A stretch of DNA of 32,437 bases from the NCBI GenBank assembly GCA_041750975.1, contig JBGSYN010000012.1:1-32437 (forward strand), given 5' to 3'. Below the pieces are notes generated by a model that was not told where the DNA came from, made no database searches, and saw only the letters and a list, made by a program, of their open reading frames with translations. Made by a program: the position numbers and the translations under genes. Positions 30,499-32,437 of this stretch are shown here, one piece after another. How positions within the stretch are numbered: the stretch's first letter is position 1; each line of letters begins with the position of its first letter. This DNA comes from JBGSYN01 sp041750975 (GTDB lineage: Bacteria; Pseudomonadota; Alphaproteobacteria; Geminicoccales; Geminicoccaceae).

Positions 30499-32124
30499 CT
30501 ACCCCACCATCGGCAGGCTGTCTTCCTGCGACGCCGGTTCGACATCTTCAGGCTGCAGCAAATGGATGTTCAAGGGCTTCCGACCGAAGGCCGGATTGGC
30601 GAACAAGCCGGCCTGAAGGCCGACGCGGATTCGCAGCAATTGACGACGGCGTTCGAGTTCCGCACTCAGAAACCGACTGCACTGCCATCGTTCGAGCGCC
30701 GGCAGCGCCTCCCCCGTCGTGAAGCGGCTGGAGTGGTTGTTGAGGGTGACGAGCGGTTCGATCGTCATCAGCGCCGCCCATTCGATCAGGTCTTCACCCG
30801 GATCGATCAGGTCAAAACGCGATAGCGCCGGCAGGAACGGCTCTTCGAATACCGTGGGCGGGCGATTGAGCAGGCGGCCGGCATGGCCGAGAGCCTCCAG
30901 GGCAAGCTCGCGCATGCCGCACATCGAGGCGAGGCGCGCCGTAGTCCAGAGCCTGGCAGGGTTCTTTCTGTAATCTGCATCCTCATGCATGAGGGCAGCA
31001 GTCATCCTGCATGCCTCGCGCATCGCGACATAGCGGACGACCGGTGGATTGCTTTCATCGATCGCCGCGGCGGCAAGCCAGAGGGCCTCGCGAAAGGGAT
31101 TGGGCCGGTTGCCGTGCCGGATGATGTCGAGCCGCGATTTAGGCGTGTCATCAGTCTTGCCGCAGCGCTTCCAGACCGGCAGCGCCTTCACGCTTGCAGG
31201 CCAGCCTTCCGCCGGGATCTCGACCAGGGTCCGGATCTCGTTGCGGACGACATGTTCGGCATCGTCATCGAGGACCAGGAGGTTGCGCCGCGCTAGGGAC
31301 TTCGCGCGGGCCCGGGTCATGGCCACGAGATTGATCTGATATCGCGAAAGTTCGCCGATCCTGAATGGCACCAGAACGCCCAGACCGGGCAAGTATCGAT
31401 AGAGATCGTAGGCCTTGCCCTTCAGCCAATCGCCGAGCACTTCCGCGGTCGTCCGTTCGCCACTGATCTCGAACATGATCATCGGCATAGTCTCGCCGAT
31501 CATCGAAGCACCGCCTGAGAGAACTTCGAGTTCCATGCCTTCGACATCGAGTTTCACGAAATCGACGGCCGGACACCCCAGTCGGCGCCATTCAGTGTCG
31601 AGGGTTGAGATCTCGACCGGCTCGAGAATACGGCCTTTGCCGGGCTTTAGCGTCAGGCCCTCATTCATGATCGCGCCATCGGCGCCGTCGCCATAAAGAT
31701 GGGCACTGCCGGCCCGATCGGCGAGCGCTACGCCGAGGGTCGTTATGTTGACACGACCGGAATGCTCGATGCTGCGGCGAAGCAATCCGAGCGCCGCCGT
31801 ACCTGGCTCGACTGCAATGATCCGCCCGCCCTCGCCGACGACCGGCGCCAGAGATAGAGAATAAATCCCGTGATTAGCCCCAATGTCGAAGACAAGGGCG
31901 CCAGGCTCGAGAGCGCGAATCCAAAATTCGAGTTCAGGCTCGAACCAGTTCTCCTGCTCGGCCATAACATAGGTCGTGACATTCGCCAGATTATTGGCGG
32001 CGGCAATCTCCGCCCCATTGGCGAGCTTGATGAATAATGTTGCCGTGGCGTCCCGTCGCGGATCGAGTCGGGTATCGATAAAGCCGCTCTTGCGGTCGAC
32101 ACCATAGTCTTCCTGGATCTGCAC
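30499..32124 (-). CDS. FkbM family SAM-dependent methyltransferase with long C-terminal extension
   Basis: A 541-residue protein. Residues about 75-235 form an FkbM-type Rossmann methyltransferase: motif I DIGANHGIYSLSL at residues 80-92, VEPGTAALGLLRRSIEH, and VDFVKLDVEGMELEVLSGG with the family's Asp/Glu pair. FkbM enzymes O-methylate sugars or small molecules, often in surface polysaccharide loci. The remaining roughly 270 residues include a helical part (FREALWLAAAAIDESNPPVVRYVAMREA, ARLWTTARLASMCGMRELALEALG) that looks like tetratricopeptide-type helices but is not one I can name. GTG at 32124 has GGGGA about eight bases upstream. Substrate unknown. Confidence 0.82.
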   Translation of the reverse strand: MQIQEDYGVDRKSGFIDTRLDPRRDATATLFIKLANGAEIAAANNLANVTTYVMAEQENWFEPELEFWIRALEPGALVFDIGANHGIYSLSLAPVVGEGGRIIAVEPGTAALGLLRRSIEHSGRVNITTLGVALADRAGSAHLYGDGADGAIMNEGLTLKPGKGRILEPVEISTLDTEWRRLGCPAVDFVKLDVEGMELEVLSGGASMIGETMPMIMFEISGERTTAEVLGDWLKGKAYDLYRYLPGLGVLVPFRIGELSRYQINLVAMTRARAKSLARRNLLVLDDDAEHVVRNEIRTLVEIPAEGWPASVKALPVWKRCGKTDDTPKSRLDIIRHGNRPNPFREALWLAAAAIDESNPPVVRYVAMREACRMTAALMHEDADYRKNPARLWTTARLASMCGMRELALEALGHAGRLLNRPPTVFEEPFLPALSRFDLIDPGEDLIEWAALMTIEPLVTLNNHSSRFTTGEALPALERWQCSRFLSAELERRRQLLRIRVGLQAGLFANPAFGRKPLNIHLLQPEDVEPASQEDSLPMVG

Positions 32125-32377
32125 GTTTGTGTCCCCGAATGGTCAGCTCACGTACAGGCTGATAGACGCTCAAAGTTAACGAGACGTAAAAATGCCGGTG
32201 CGGTGGCTCGCCGAATCACCTTGATCTTCTCCGAAGTAACGCAGCGTCGCGTCCGCCGGCTCAGTCGATAAAGGGGCGCTACGTCGAGTCGATGACGCAG
32301 TCGGGCACCTCGAAATACCTCGCCTTTGGAACCGGATTTTGATTCAATTGCCTCGGTGATTTGCGCGGAGGCAGGCG

Positions 32378-32437
32378 ATGCGGGGACAGGCCGGGTTTTG
32401 GGAGATTGACGAGCGCTATGCGCGGCTGAGCGAGGTC
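32378..32437 (+). CDS. IS5-like transposase, N-terminal fragment (partial)
   Basis: Twenty codons run off the right edge. The encoded start, MRGQAGFWEIDERYARLSEV, closely matches the N-terminus typical of a common IS5-family transposase group. The ATG has GGAGG six bases upstream. The insertion sequence therefore begins somewhere in 32125-32377, but its terminal inverted repeat cannot be fixed without the other end. The 253-nt gap before it shows no other gene. Confidence 0.7.
   Translation, partial: MRGQAGFWEIDERYARLSEV

Overview
The window looks like chromosomal DNA from an alphaproteobacterium, probably a Rhodospirillales-like lineage. The reasons are high GC, dense gene packing, CobN/CobO/CobQ-type cobalamin genes, a plant-type glutamate-cysteine ligase, and TRAP and polyamine-type ABC transport genes. 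This placement is inference from gene families; no marker gene is present.

Left flank (1-5936). A leftward ABC transporter operon runs ATPase, substrate-binding protein, then the first 38 codons of a permease cut by the window edge. The 112-nt gap between binding protein and permease holds three predicted mRNA stem-loops. Next come a free-standing alanyl-tRNA editing protein, an MBL-fold hydrolase, a HugZ-like FMN/heme protein and a TerC-family membrane protein, packed tail-to-tail and head-to-head.

Centre (5993-25443). About 19.5 kb encodes most of adenosylcobalamin synthesis as alternating, almost gapless units: cobP-cobN-cobO-cobD (+); cobQ (-); cbiX-cobH-cobL-cobI-cbiG/cobJ-cobM (+), mostly joined by 1-4 nt start/stop overlaps; cbiD-cobK (-); cobB-TRAP binding protein (+); cobT (DMB phosphoribosyltransferase, -); cobS (cobalamin synthase, +). 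Corrin-ring methylation, contraction and amidation, adenosylation, aminopropanol attachment and nucleotide-loop assembly are all represented. The set is a hybrid. CbiX, CbiG and CbiD belong to the early-cobalt (anaerobic) route, while CobN is the large subunit of the late, ATP-dependent chelatase. CobG/CobZ, CobF and the chelatase partners of CobN are not in the window. A lone TakP-like TRAP binding protein without membrane subunits sits 34 nt behind cobB and is the least expected gene of the cluster. I found no cobalamin riboswitch.

Right flank (25469-32437). Leftward genes encode glutamate-cysteine ligase, a GhrA-type 2-hydroxyacid dehydrogenase, a glycine-zipper lipoprotein with a peptidoglycan-binding domain, a secreted four-EF-hand protein, a DUF4197 protein, an RbsD/FucU-type mutarotase and an FkbM methyltransferase with a long unexplained C-terminal part. 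The last 60 bases are the start of an IS5-like transposase gene reading out of the window.
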